Assembly (NCBI RefSeq): GCF_900496995.4
Contig: NC_044010.1
Location: 2,666,001-2,730,000 of the forward strand
Direction of reading: 5' to 3'
DNA: 64,000 bases
From: Aquila chrysaetos chrysaetos
Lineage: Eukaryota > Chordata > Aves > Accipitriformes > Accipitridae
Shown here: positions 36,201-64,000 of the stretch, piece by piece
How positions within the stretch are numbered: the first letter of the stretch is position 1
Layout of the letters: the number at the start of each line of letters is the position of its first letter
The notes under the pieces: generated by a model
Database searches by the model: none
The model's input: the letters and a program-made list of their open reading frames with translations, nothing else
Told to the model about the DNA's origin: nothing
Made by a program: the position numbers and the translations under genes

Positions 36201-39200
36201 TCCTGTGCAGGATGCATAGTATTACTAACACAGTGGTTCTAGTTTATTATACAATTAGATTTAAAGCTGATCTTGGTGCTGTGTAACTTCAGTGAAGACA
36301 GCTTTATCTTAGTCTCTCTCTTTCTTAGCTTTACACTCTAGAAAGACCAAACAGTACATTTCTTTGAGTACAATTCTAGAATTCTCTATCTTAAAAAAGC
36401 TGTTTAGACTGGGATTTATTTTATCTCTGAGGAGCCTATGGGGTGATTAATTGACACTTGTATTAATTTTTGGAATGGCTTAAAGGGAATTTGTAGTTGC
36501 ATCAGAGAACTCAGTATAACTCAAGCAGTTCCTATTGTTTTAAACAGACTTGTGTAATTTTACTACTGTGTATGAACACACAAGCTGTTTGTATGCTAAT
36601 ACTTAACCTGAAGTCTTTATTCGTATGCTGATATTTGTTACATTTTTTTGTAGAAAATACTGTTTAGAAAGTATAGTTTTTATACAATATATTGTTTCAA
36701 GAAACACTGAAATATAAATGGCATGCTAGATAAAATACAAAGTTCCTTATTGACCAAATTCCTGTTTTCTGTTAGTGGTGAAGGTACCACAGAAGACTCT
36801 TCTAATGGATGCACTGAAAGAGGAATCTGAGATTGTTTATGATTTCTGCATGTGCAACCCCCCCTTTTTTGCCAACCAGTTGGAAGCAAAGGTAAGCTAA
36901 CAAACTAAATATTTGTACTTCAGTGTTCAGTGAGTGGGAGGGGAGCAATAATTTAACCACTTCCCTTGGGAAAGGTGGAATGGAAAATCCCAAATCATTA
37001 TGAAATAGCATTTAAGTCTTCTCCGTCCCCACCCACTGCCCCAAAGGAGTTTTGAAAAACTTAACTGTTACCCTTCCTAAAGTGGAGGATGACCTGTAGA
37101 ATTTTTTCACAAGTTCTTACTGTCTTAGAGAATTAGTTTGGAAAGTAGACAGCTAGTAAATCTGAAATCAAGTGCCCGTTGTATAACAGTGGTACAGAGG
37201 AATTGGTTTCTGGTTTCTGCCTGTCTGTATTTTTCGTTTCCTTAGTGATTTAGGGATTATCATATAGCTCGGAACAGTTCTTGCAATACCCACTGAATAT
37301 AGTCAGAAATTTAACTCTATAATATAGGGCAGTGGAAAAAAGATTTAAGTGTTGAAATTAAATTAAACACTATAGATTGTAATTGTGTAGATGCATGTAA
37401 CCAGCATGTCTTACCTTGTATTTCATATTAGGAGGATACTGTTGTGTGACAAGTAACTTACCTAGGTTTAAGATTGTAGTGTATTCACTATTATGCTTGT
37501 TTTGAATGTATCTTTGTCTATTATCCATGGTTCTGATGAGGGGAGGATAACTACAGGTGGTGACATTTGCTACCCACTAAAGACTGAGGCAGGAAGCAGT
37601 GTACAAAGCGGCTTAACATATTAAATGTTCATCTCAAATGTTCTTTTTTTATCCAGGGAGTAAATTCTCGAAATCCGCGGCGTCCCCCTCCCAGCTCTGT
37701 AAATACAGGAGGGATCACAGAAATCATGGCTGAGGGTGGAGAACTAGAATTTGTCAAAAGAATTATTCATGACAGTCTACAACTTAAAAAGAGGTTAAGG
37801 TAAGTGCTTTGTTGCAGTTAAAAAACCCACACCTTTTGCCTGATGCTTTGGCAGAAATCACATGAAAGTGATATTTTAAGTAAGGAATGTAGCTGTGGTC
37901 CAGTGATACCTGTTTGGTTTGTTTAATGATACATACACATCAGTGATTAGTCTCAGTTTATGTGAAATTAGTTGTTCTTGAGCATCAATTGCAACTCATC
38001 ATTTGAGGTATTTAAAGGCAGAAGACAAAAAATGCCAGTAACAGTGACACTTGTAGCTTGCAGCTAAATTAGCACGCGTACTTGCTAAAGACAGTCAAGG
38101 TTGAGTCTTCAGGGCTTCTGGGATGGGGAAGGATTTATGACATTGCCTAGTTATCTATTCATTACCTAAAAGTTTCTATCTTTTCCTGGCTGAATTTTGG
38201 TAACTTGCAGCTTTGCCTACTAAAGGGCACTGTTGTACTGAATGCTATCTTGGGTGAACATAAGCCGCAATAAAAACCATAGTGAGACCTTCTTTTGAAC
38301 AGATGGCACATCTTTGGTTTTTTGACTATCAGACTTTCTCTCCCTCAGTGTTATATGTTATTCCTCTGCTCTTCTGGAAGATTCCTTCAGGTTTTTTTTT
38401 AATACCCCTCTAAAATACAGCTGCCAAAATTTTATGTGTTACCACAGCTTCATCAGTCTCCTAAGCAAAGGAAATACAGCCTGTGTTTTATACATTCAAG
38501 AAGTGTTTTGGTTTTGTTTTTTTAGACCCTTCTAGGCAGACCATTGCATTAGAATCTTTGTCTATGTAAAACCAAAATTTTTCTTTAGAATGTTTGTTTT
38601 CTAATAATGGGCCTGAAAAAATGAAGAATATATTCAGTTTTTGGAAAAACAAGACAAAGTAAGACTCCATTTGGCTCTGTTAGAAGTGCTTTTTTCTGAC
38701 TTGTGCTTTGAAGGAAAAAAAGGTTGAGAAGATTTGCACAGGTTGCAGTTTTGCAAACCTTGAAATGGGGGGGTGTTGTTTTTTTTTAATGTCCTTCCTT
38801 TCTCTGTCACCCACTAAATCTTACAAAATATAAAAAGGGGATAGATAGTATGGCAGAGTGATAAAATAGAGGTTTTGATGTTCAGAAGTGGTTACAAGCC
38901 AGAAGAATTAAACTCATGAGAATTTTTAGCAATCTTATTTGTGCAAGCAAGGACACTGGGAAATGACTGCTGATCCTGTCAAAGTTTGTAGGTAGAATGT
39001 TATTTTAGGCTACTTGATGTAGACAAGCTTTTAGGTGTGTATGCTCTTACTCGTGTCTAAAATGTAGCGATTTTTCAAAACTAAATATAAACTGAAACAG
39101 TTCTTCTGAGTTTAGTCAGTGATAACAATGGGTGAGGGGAGGCAGGTCAGAGAGGAAGTGATGGTGTAATATATATATATTTTAAATGTTCTTTCACGTA

Positions 39201-42200
39201 TAGCTGGATGTTTTTATGCTTTGTATGTGCTCTTTCTGATACGTAGTGTTTTTTTTCCACCAGTGTAGTTTCCACAGGAGCATGTGGTGTACTGTGTAAA
39301 ATACTGTGATCTGGAAAGCACACGTATACAATTGAGGACTTAATTGGCCCTGTAAGGTGGGGGCAGGGGATGCATCTGTGATGACTTCTGGAAATGCAAT
39401 AGCAACATTGTTTCTAGTTCCATCTGGCGTGTGTACATCCAGGGGAAACTTGCTTTTGATAAGTTGCTGTTTGACAACATTGAAAGGAGCGGCAAATGAA
39501 GTAGAGAACTGACTGATGTTACTCTCAAGGCAAGCAGTCTTTGCCTTGAAAAAGTGATGTGGAGTTTTGAGGAAGGCATCGTTCCTGTATTGCCCCTCTT
39601 GGCAACACCACCCCTCTAGCAAAGAAGAGGGTATCTCTTGATCTGATAAATTGATAGTGCAGGCCATAGAACATACTCACATGCTAACTGTGTATCCTGT
39701 TTAGGAAAAATAAGCACTGTGTGTTTGGATGGTAGGGATGGTTCAGTTCGTGGTTTTGAATAAACTACCTTGGAGAATCTGTTAAAGAACAGTTTACTTA
39801 AAATACTCTTTCCTATTTTGTTAGAGATAAGGTTTGGCAACTCTACCAAAGGGCGTGAGCAATGAACTGTTAGTAGATAGAGACTCCCTTGGGCCAGGAG
39901 ATGATTTTGTTTGTTTACCCCCATCCTCACTTCAGCTAGGAGTCGCAAGTTCAGTATTTTATAGTTTTGGGAAAGATGTGTGTTTAAGTTTTGCTAGAAA
40001 TTTTGGGGTTTAATTTAAGTATTGCTACATGAAATTCTGTATATTGCATTATGCAGGAAATAATTTTAAATAATTGTCCCTTAATACCACTGATACTATT
40101 TTTTTTTTTTTTTTTTTTGTTAGTTTACAGTGTATTTAATTTGTGTATGTGAGAAATTTAAACTGCTTGCCTTCAAGTTCGATGCATAGTCTTGAGGAAA
40201 CTGTCCCTTGATAACCGGGAACTCCAATTTTCATTCTTTACTACGTTATATTTATGACTAACCTTTTTGGATCCAGTCACCAAAAAAGTATGGAAGAGAG
40301 GGTTGTAGAGCTCCAATAGTAATTTAGATGAAGAACAAAGGTGTAGTGTTTGGAGATATTTAAGATGTGGAGCTGGGTGGAAGGATAAGCTCCACCAGAA
40401 GTGGGAAAATAAATTTCTTTCCTTTTTTTTTGCCCTGTTTGTTTCCTCATGAAATACAGGTTAGGTGATGGAAACCTGGATAATGAGTTAAGAGTGAGCA
40501 GAAGTAGTCAGTAGGCACACTTCTGCTTCTGAGGCACAATGCTTGTCAATAGTTGAATATTCCTTTTTATTCTGATTCATTCTCTAAAAAAAGTGGAGAA
40601 ATTGAAACAAATTATTGTAAGGGGTAACATCTCCCACATAACTAAAGTCACTCTTTGAAACAGGATTCTTGCTTGTTGAGGCACTGTTTTAATAACAGAC
40701 TTTACTGTATTTCCTAAACACTCGAAAAGATTCCCCTGTCCAGTCTGTCTTTGGGCCTTCTGTTCCCATTCATGTTGCACTATGTCCTAGTCTCTGTTTA
40801 AGAGTGTGATTATTTTGTTGTTGTTTTGTTTTTAAATCTCCTATTCTCCGGGTTTCTGATCCACGTAGTTCTTTCTGGTAGTTGCCATTTAGTTGATCTG
40901 CATTTGTAAAACGCTTTGTTAATGTACTGTTTGCAGATGGTACAGTTGCATGTTGGGGAAGAAATGCAGCTTAGCACCATTGAAAGAGGAACTTCGAATC
41001 CAGGGGGTGAGTTTCTGTATAGTTCATATATGTGCTGTATATGTTCTATACAATATGTACTATGTTCTGATGCATGTGGGTAATTATTATTGAATTATTT
41101 TACTAAGTTTTTATTTACAAGAAGAAACCACAATTCCTTGTTAGGGAAGCACTCAAAGCAATTGAGGTTTAATTATTGTAGATTCAAAGCTGATAGACAA
41201 GTAGCACATATAGTTTCCAGGTTTTTGTCTTTATCACATGTAGAAGCATGTCTTCGTCCATTCTGGAACATACAGGGTTTCTACTTCAAAATAGCCTTAA
41301 CAGGGCTGTTGAAAAAAAGATGAACTACAGGCCATAGGGAATCCTTAAACTCAGTGCCAAAAGCAGATGCTGAGCTAGGCACCAAATTTCAAGTGTCTGA
41401 CTTTATTCCCTGTCCTTGAAGTGTTGCACCTCAGTAAAGTGAGAGAAATCCTTGCGAACCTTCAGTAGAAAAGCTGAGCTTTCCTTTTGTATTTGTCTTG
41501 AAATTACCAATTTCATTTTGTTCAGGTTTGTAATCTTTGTTGTAATAGACCTGGGAATATGTTCATCGTAATCAAGAGCAGGCTGTGTTGTGGTTCAGGT
41601 TAGGATGGTGCATAAATGTTCCAAAAAGTCCACTCATTGTTCAAACTGTCTTGACATTTGCTGTCTTGATTTGAAAATTTGATAGAGTTAGGAATCCAAA
41701 AGCAGGAAAAATTCTAGGATAGAGACACCTTCTCTCTTTCTGAAGGCATTTCTCAAAAGCAAGAATTTTTTTTTTTTCTGTGCAGACCCGGGGCTTATGC
41801 TCTAGAGCTGATAATTCAGTGAGGTGGGATGGTTGATATTTATCCTTGGTAGTATTTAGCACATTCTCCATACCATACATAAATGGCTACAGCATCCATG
41901 TGTGGAAAGACTAGTTAACACTAGCATTGGATCCGAGTTTTATATTTAAAAGCAGTGTAAGTCCAGACTTGCTTTTTGGGGGCAAAGATAGAGAATTGTT
42001 TCTGGGCACATTTCTGCCATCTGCAGACAGGTGAGTGGCTTGGCTTCCCAGCCCTCGTTGCCTTTCTTCTGTGTTCCTTTGCTACAGCAATGGGTTCGGT
42101 ATTACAAAGCGCAACAGGAGCGGGTTCTGAACAAGGAGAATGTGCTTTTTGCAGAATCAGAATGCAGATGTGTGCTGTAGGTGTGCTGGATTGCTGCACA

Positions 42201-44336
42201 AAAAGGGTCATGTTGTGTGTTGCTGAACTCGAAGCTCTGAAAGGGCATAGATATGGCAGGGCAGAGATGGGAGATCCTGGGCACGGGTGCCAGGCTTGGC
42301 ACTGACCAGTTTCAAGTGGCACTGACATCCATGAGCCATGTCAGAAAGAATCTCTGCTATGAGAAAATAACTCTATGCTAACTTTGTAATTTTTTAAAAT
42401 TTGAAAATGTGTGCAGGAAACCAGTGTTTTTTATTAATATGAAATGAAGTTTTATATTGCTTCTTTGTATAGGTTCCTAAAGTTACTCACACTGAATTCT
42501 GTCAAGGACGTACCATGAGATGGGCACTGGCGTGGAGTTTCTATGATGATGTACAAGTACCTGTAAGTAGCTTAATTCTGCTTTGCTTGTGATTGTCCAT
42601 GCTTCTTATTTGAGGAAGGGCCTAATGAGCTATAACTGCTGTGGAACAAACTGTTCTCCTTCAGACTGGGACACTGGATGTGCTGGGCTGTATGGACAGT
42701 AGAATTTCTTAACTGGCTACCAGTCTGTTAGTAGTTGTTACATGTGATTCATGAATGACCTATGTTTAGGGAAGAAAAAAGAAGCCTGTGTAGGAACTTC
42801 CTGTGGGTTTCAGTGTAAGTAAGGGTCATTTGTAACGTACTTCAAATAGCAATTTAGTAGTATTAAAAATATACTAAGTTTGGGGCTAGATTTGAACTTT
42901 CAGCTTCCCTCTGAGAACTTGGGTTTAATTTACTGTTACAGATTCTGTTACCAAGTAGGTACGAACCTGTCTAGCTTAGACTTGCCTACATGAATGTAAG
43001 TGGAGCTTGTTCACCATAACTAATGTACACCAGCTGCTTTTTTGAGTCCAGATGTACTTATACTGTAAGATAGGCATAGACAATAACCAACCTTATAGAA
43101 GATGCAAGTAAACCTTCAGTGAACTTGGATCAAAATGTGGATATTAGCACTTGACCTCTGTTCCCAAGAGCAGCCGCACTTTCTCAGCTCACAGAGAACT
43201 AGTAATTTGAAGGAAACAATGAGGCTTTTTGCCTAAGGTCTGAAAAACTCCCTCTGTCCATCAGGGTAGCATAAAGTACACGATCCTGTTAGCTGTTTTC
43301 AACCTAAAACTCTTTGGAGTGAAGTGAAGCTCAAGCCATGTCAATAACTGTTTAGTGGCTTACATTATACTCTTAATCCCCATGTCTACTGAGTACAAAA
43401 GTCATCCCACTAATACTGCATAGCTTTGTAATTTTTTTTTCTTTCTTCTAGTCACCTCCCTCTAAAAGAAGAAAATTAGAAAAACCCCGAAAACCAATTA
43501 CATTTATGGTCTTGGCTTCTACAGTCAAAGAGTTATCCATCAAAGCTGCAGCTCTGGGCTGGGATGCTGTAGAAGCTATTGCTGTGGTCAGAGCCTGGGT
43601 AGAGAAGATTCTTACTGATCTGAAGGTACGGTATTAAGTCTTACACGTTAAAACAACGTCCTACTTGAAAGCATAACTGCGAGAGGATAATATGAAGTTC
43701 TGCTGTTTTCTGCAATAGGTTCAGCATAAACGTGTTCCCTGTGGCAAGGATGAAGTTAGCCTGTTTGTGACTGCCATTGAAAACTCCTGGATTCATTTGA
43801 GGAGAAAGAAACGAGAAAGAATAAGGCAGTTACGAGAACTTCCTCGGGCTTCTGAAGATACTCTGCAAGCAATGGAAGAGGAAAAAACCAGCCAGAAGAG
43901 CGTGAGCAACAACTCGGACTGTGAAAACCCCAAGACTGAAGAGTCTGAAACGGGGTTTGTGGCACCTGATGAGGATGTTCACTTGACCACAAGTGACGAG
44001 CTGACGGAAGAATCTGCTGCCAAAGAAGAACACAGTGAACACGTGAAGGAGGAGGAGACAGAAGCGAAGCGAGGAGAAACGTCACTCGGCAAGGGTTCCA
44101 GTAATGCAAAGAAGGAACCTTGCCCTTCAGAGGAAGCTAGCAATCTGACAGTTGAAAAAGAACAAAGTCCCAAAGAAACTAGTAGATGTTTTCTCTTTAA
44201 GTGTTTAATGAATGTGAAGAAAGAAGGAAATGATGTATTAGTAGAAATGCACTGGGTTGAAGGACAGAACAGAGACTTGATGAACCAGCTGTGCACATAC
44301 TTACGGAACCAAATTCTTCGACTGGTTGCTAGTTAG
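30267..44336 (+). CDS. METTL16: RNA N6-adenosine methyltransferase METTL16
   Basis: S-adenosylmethionine-dependent methyltransferase that modifies U6 snRNA and the MAT2A 3'UTR hairpins, tying SAM level to MAT2A expression. Exons: 30267-30394, 30551-30750, 33320-33460, 36776-36891, 37657-37799, 40937-41006, 42473-42562, 43452-43625, 43719-44336. The join is 1,680 nt, 559 residues plus TAG, against 562 in human. Seen: N-terminal MALNKSMHARNRYKDKPPDF, a SAM-binding GIDIGTG motif (about residues 107-113), the catalytic NPPF at 184-187 in exon 4, a basic PPSKRRKLEKPRKP stretch in exon 8, and a C-terminal vertebrate-conserved region ending QLCTYLRNQILRLVAS. The two vertebrate-conserved blocks of the last exon are separated by an acidic, Glu/Ser-rich linker. 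Exon 1 uses the donor GTAGGG at 30395, needed to recover the RVSLNF junction. Identity is very secure; only UTR ends are unclear. Confidence 0.97.
30418..30437. repeat. GGGCC pentamer repeat in METTL16 intron 1
   Basis: Four GGGCC units beginning about 24 bases after the exon 1 donor, within a further G-rich stretch. It could form a G-quadruplex or R-loop in the nascent transcript. Confidence 0.8.
30751..33319 (+). other. METTL16 intron 2
   Basis: A 2.6 kb AT-rich intron. Reading past the exon 2 donor stays open to a stop at 30807-30809. An AATAAA at 31196 is followed by TG/T-rich sequence. A truncated minus-strand LTR occupies 32624-32904. Confidence 0.75.
32624..32904 (-). mobile_element. 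Truncated LTR, same family as the copy in CTC1
   Basis: Read on the minus strand from 32904 it starts TGTCCTGGTTTCAGCTGGGA. It follows the 5945-6535 LTR closely, including GTTGATAACAC, GTTGTTGCTAAGTAG, CAGGACAGCTGACCCAAACT and TATTCCATACCAT, and breaks off just after the TATA box (GTATATAAAC). About 280 of the 590 bp remain. It is antisense to METTL16. Truncation is at the TATA end only; no target duplication can be assigned. Confidence 0.85.
33461..36775 (+). other. METTL16 intron 3
   Basis: A 3.3 kb AT-rich intron with several A- and T-runs (34441, 34879, 35050). It has a short tandem array of TAATTTGTA/TTAGTAATT words at 35345-35395. No coding or known repeat family was recognised. Confidence 0.65.
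35341..35400. repeat. Short AT-rich tandem array
   Basis: Imperfect repeats of an approximately 14-base word containing TAGTAATTTGTA, ending in the inverted pair TTAGTAATTACTAA. Confidence 0.65.
36776..36891 (+). CDS. METTL16: METTL16 exon 4 (catalytic NPPF exon)
   Basis: Codes VVKVPQKTLLMDAL through NPPFFANQLEAK. The NPPF tetrapeptide that binds the target adenine is intact at residues 184-187, the same numbering as human. Acceptor TTAG and donor GTAAGC are seen. Confidence 0.95.
37800..42472 (+). other. METTL16 introns 5 and 6
   Basis: Intron 5 (37800-40936) and intron 6 (41007-42472) flank the 70-base exon 6. Intron 5 has a T-run at about 40100-40119 and an antisense open frame of 157 codons (39667-39194) with no recognised motif. 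Intron 6 has overlapping sense and antisense open frames near 41920-42330, also unrecognised. Confidence 0.6.
43719..44336 (+). CDS. METTL16: METTL16 exon 9 (C-terminal conserved region)
   Basis: Last 205 residues plus stop. It starts VQHKRVPCGKDEVSLF, then an acidic low-complexity linker (about residues 395-500), then the second conserved block with EMHWVEGQNRDLMNQL. The linker is the least conserved part of the protein family. Confidence 0.95.
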   Translation, partial: VQHKRVPCGKDEVSLFVTAIENSWIHLRRKKRERIRQLRELPRASEDTLQAMEEEKTSQKSVSNNSDCENPKTEESETGFVAPDEDVHLTTSDELTEESAAKEEHSEHVKEEETEAKRGETSLGKGSSNAKKEPCPSEEASNLTVEKEQSPKETSRCFLFKCLMNVKKEGNDVLVEMHWVEGQNRDLMNQLCTYLRNQILRLVAS

Positions 44337-46553
44337 CCCTTTTTCCTACTTTGGTAAAGTCGGTCAGTCCTCAAATTTTGTAAACTATTTTTAATGGTTT
44401 AAAGTTTTCAGTTAGCAAAACCTGTTTTTTTCCCCTTAAAGAAGAAATGAGTAAAGTGGAGATTAAAGTCCCCTTTAATATTTTAAATAGCTTTTTCAAA
44501 GCTGCAAGTAGTACATGAAGTGTACTTCATCAGACATGAAGTGATGGGGAAGTAATACATTTTGTGCTGCAGTTGTAAAACTACATGTTAAAGTGAAACA
44601 TGTCTATGCTGTGAGCATTTCAAGTATCAGCACTGTTTATTCTGGTGTTTTTTCTGGTGCAATAGAATTATATATTGTTACTAAGTAGAAATCTTTACTG
44701 AAATATTTTCTTCTATATTTTTTCAATACTAATGCAGGAAATGGTTAGTCTGCTGTGGGAATTGTTTTCTGCAGCGAGGAGTCTTCAACTAAGGATTCAA
44801 GTATGCCTCTCTTCCCTTTAATGCATTTAACCTTTTGTCTACAGAGTAGCAAGATGGATACATCCTTTTAAGTGTCAATTCATTAAAATAATGACTTTAG
44901 AAAACCGCCTGTTGTACTTTTCTGGTGCTTGGGCTTTGAAACGCAGAAAAGCCTACTATGAGCATCTGGTTTTGTAAACTTTAACAACAAAATAAGCTCT
45001 TTGAGCTGCTTGGTTTAAAGAGGATTTAATTATGTTGACTGTTCCATTAGACCATTCCTTACACTAATTCAGATATAATTGTCTGAAATAACAGCAGTAT
45101 TCTTAAAGGATTTTCCTTCCATTTAATCTTAAGAGATTGCTTTAATGACAGGAATGAGAGCATGTGCTCATCTTCGTGGGCCAGAAATTCCTTAGGCAGG
45201 ACAAAGATGGGTACAGAAGCTTTAGGCTGTTGTGAAGGAGGACAACTGGAAACAAGGCTGTTGCTTCCATGCCTGACTCTCGAATCCATTTTACCACCAG
45301 CTGTTTTCTGAGTGTTTCTGGGCCAATAACCTGTTCCTGTGAGAAGAGAGGCTGAGGGACATGGGTCTTGGGTGCCTCAGAGAGGGTGCGTGTATGTGTT
45401 TTGAGATTATGAGCACTGGCACTGCTTCGCATGAAGTCAGCCTCCCAAGCTGTGATCCATTTCTCTGTAGAGAGATCTACAGAAGACGGAGAGAAAGTTT
45501 TTCTGAGAGTGGAGTGTGTGTGTGTTACCCAAAATAAAAGATGCATTCCTGATGGACAGAAGGAGATACTACCTGCCTATGTTCATGCTACTGGAACCAC
45601 TTTGAATGTTCAGCCTTAGTTGTCAATATTTCTGGAAAGATTAGTATGTTTTCTTAAGTTGAAATTAAAAGCAACTTAGAAAAGCCTTAATTTCCCTCTC
45701 TGTTGTTAACTGTTGTATATCGTGCTACTTAGCACTTCTGCAGGTGATGGACAGACGCTTGCATTTTTTTGGGGTATTGCAGAATTTTCACAGTACTGCT
45801 TCTGATATTCATGTTGCTGGGGAGAGATGAAACTAGCCCTACTCTTTTAGAATCCGAAGAGGTTATTTTGGCTAGCTGAGCCATTAAAAACAGAAAGCAA
45901 GGCTGTTTGTCCTTTGTGCCGTTCCCTCTTTATTGTTTCCATCTGTCTTTCTGCAAGCATGAAGAAGCTCTGCAAGGTAAGCCCGTGTGCTTGTGGCATG
46001 CTTGTTTTGCCGAAGCAGACCGCATTATGTTGCTTCATTAATTACACCTGTCTTCCGCCTGGGCAACATGAGTAACGTGTGCTCCTGAGTGTTGCTGAAA
46101 CAAAGCCAGATACGTTTACAAAGAAAACCAGTAGCCTTGTGATTTGGATGACTGTTCTAGAAGTTCAAACGTTGCCTTGGCATTTTATTTAATACAAAAT
46201 GCTTTGACAAAGGTGAGCGTGGCACCTGGAAAGCTAAGAGTAGTGATTAAAACCTGTGTAATTAGTGCCCAAAGCAAATTAGCGTTATTGCGTGCAGCTG
46301 TAGCATCCCCCCCCCAAGAGTTTCAGTCAGAGGTGCGTGCCGGGGGGTCGTGGGTAGCCGTTTCGCTGTGGAATCATCCCCCCCACCTGGAGCGCAGGCA
46401 GGCGGCACCGCTCCCGCCCTTTCCCTGCTCCGGCTCAGGCCGTTGACCGCCCGGGAACGTGCACCGAGCCCGCCGGCACCGGCTGCGGGCGGGGAGAAGC
46501 GGAGAGCCGCCCCGCCGCCCCTGCCGCCGCTCTGGGGCGGTGCTGGGGTTTGA
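44337..46553 (+). other. METTL16 3'UTR and gap to POLQ
   Basis: 2.2 kb. The 3'UTR likely runs to an AATAAA at 45533; an earlier ATTAAA lies near 44883. A short palindromic word (ATGAAGTGTACTTCAT) with a nearby repeat of ACATGAAGTG occurs at 44512-44545. DNA becomes CpG-rich from about 46300 towards POLQ. No other gene was recognised. Confidence 0.65.
45533..45538 (+). terminator. Candidate METTL16 polyadenylation signal
   Basis: Canonical AATAAA about 1.2 kb after the METTL16 stop codon. It is the only canonical hexamer I found in the proximal downstream region. Use is inferred, not shown. Confidence 0.5.

Positions 46554-64000
<17,447 letters not shown>

Noticed and set aside
41921..42328. 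135-codon minus-strand open frame in METTL16 intron 6
   Set aside because: It overlaps a plus-strand open frame of similar length, has no recognisable motif, and its composition fits chance.

Overview
The window is vertebrate nuclear DNA, most likely from a bird. It holds compact multi-exon genes with GT-AG introns, CpG-rich first exons, one fairly young CR1 LINE 3' end and one very old one, and two copies of an avian-type retroviral LTR. There is no bacterial-style gene organisation, no CRISPR array, and I recognised no tRNA or rRNA gene.

Four protein-coding genes account for the window. (1) CTC1, minus strand, 9739 down to the left edge: nine exons, about 530 codons, 3' part outside the window. 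(2) TNFRSF1A, plus strand, 11978-27512: complete, ten exons, 428 codons. (3) METTL16, plus strand, 30267-44336: complete, nine exons, 559 codons. (4) POLQ, plus strand, 46554 to the right edge: first nine exons, 498 codons of the N-terminal helicase, rest outside. I rebuilt each model by hand from reading frame, splice sites and phase. All joins keep frame, and each protein matches what I remember of its human counterpart in order of motifs and in length.

Layout: 1-9739 is CTC1, with an antisense solo LTR in intron 3. 9740-11977 is a 2.2 kb head-to-head gap with two CpG islands and a long poly-C run. 11978-27512 is TNFRSF1A, whose 9.8 kb first intron carries both CR1 fragments. 27513-30266 is a gap holding the TNFRSF1A 3'UTR and the METTL16 promoter. 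30267-44336 is METTL16, with a truncated second copy of the LTR in intron 2. 44337-46553 holds the METTL16 3'UTR and the POLQ promoter. 46554-64000 is POLQ, with a long nested palindrome in intron 1 and a ZNF143/THAP11-like site in intron 4.

The genes do not form an operon-like system. CTC1 (telomere CST complex) and POLQ (theta-mediated end joining) both act in DNA end processing, METTL16 is an RNA m6A methyltransferase, and TNFRSF1A is the death-domain TNF receptor. In human they lie on 17p, 12p, 17p and 3q, so this order differs from the mammalian one. I found no convincing new biological system. The best second-look items are the nested palindrome, the gene order, the antisense LTR pair, a possible intronic polyadenylation isoform of METTL16 and the shortened cytoplasmic linker of TNFRSF1A.
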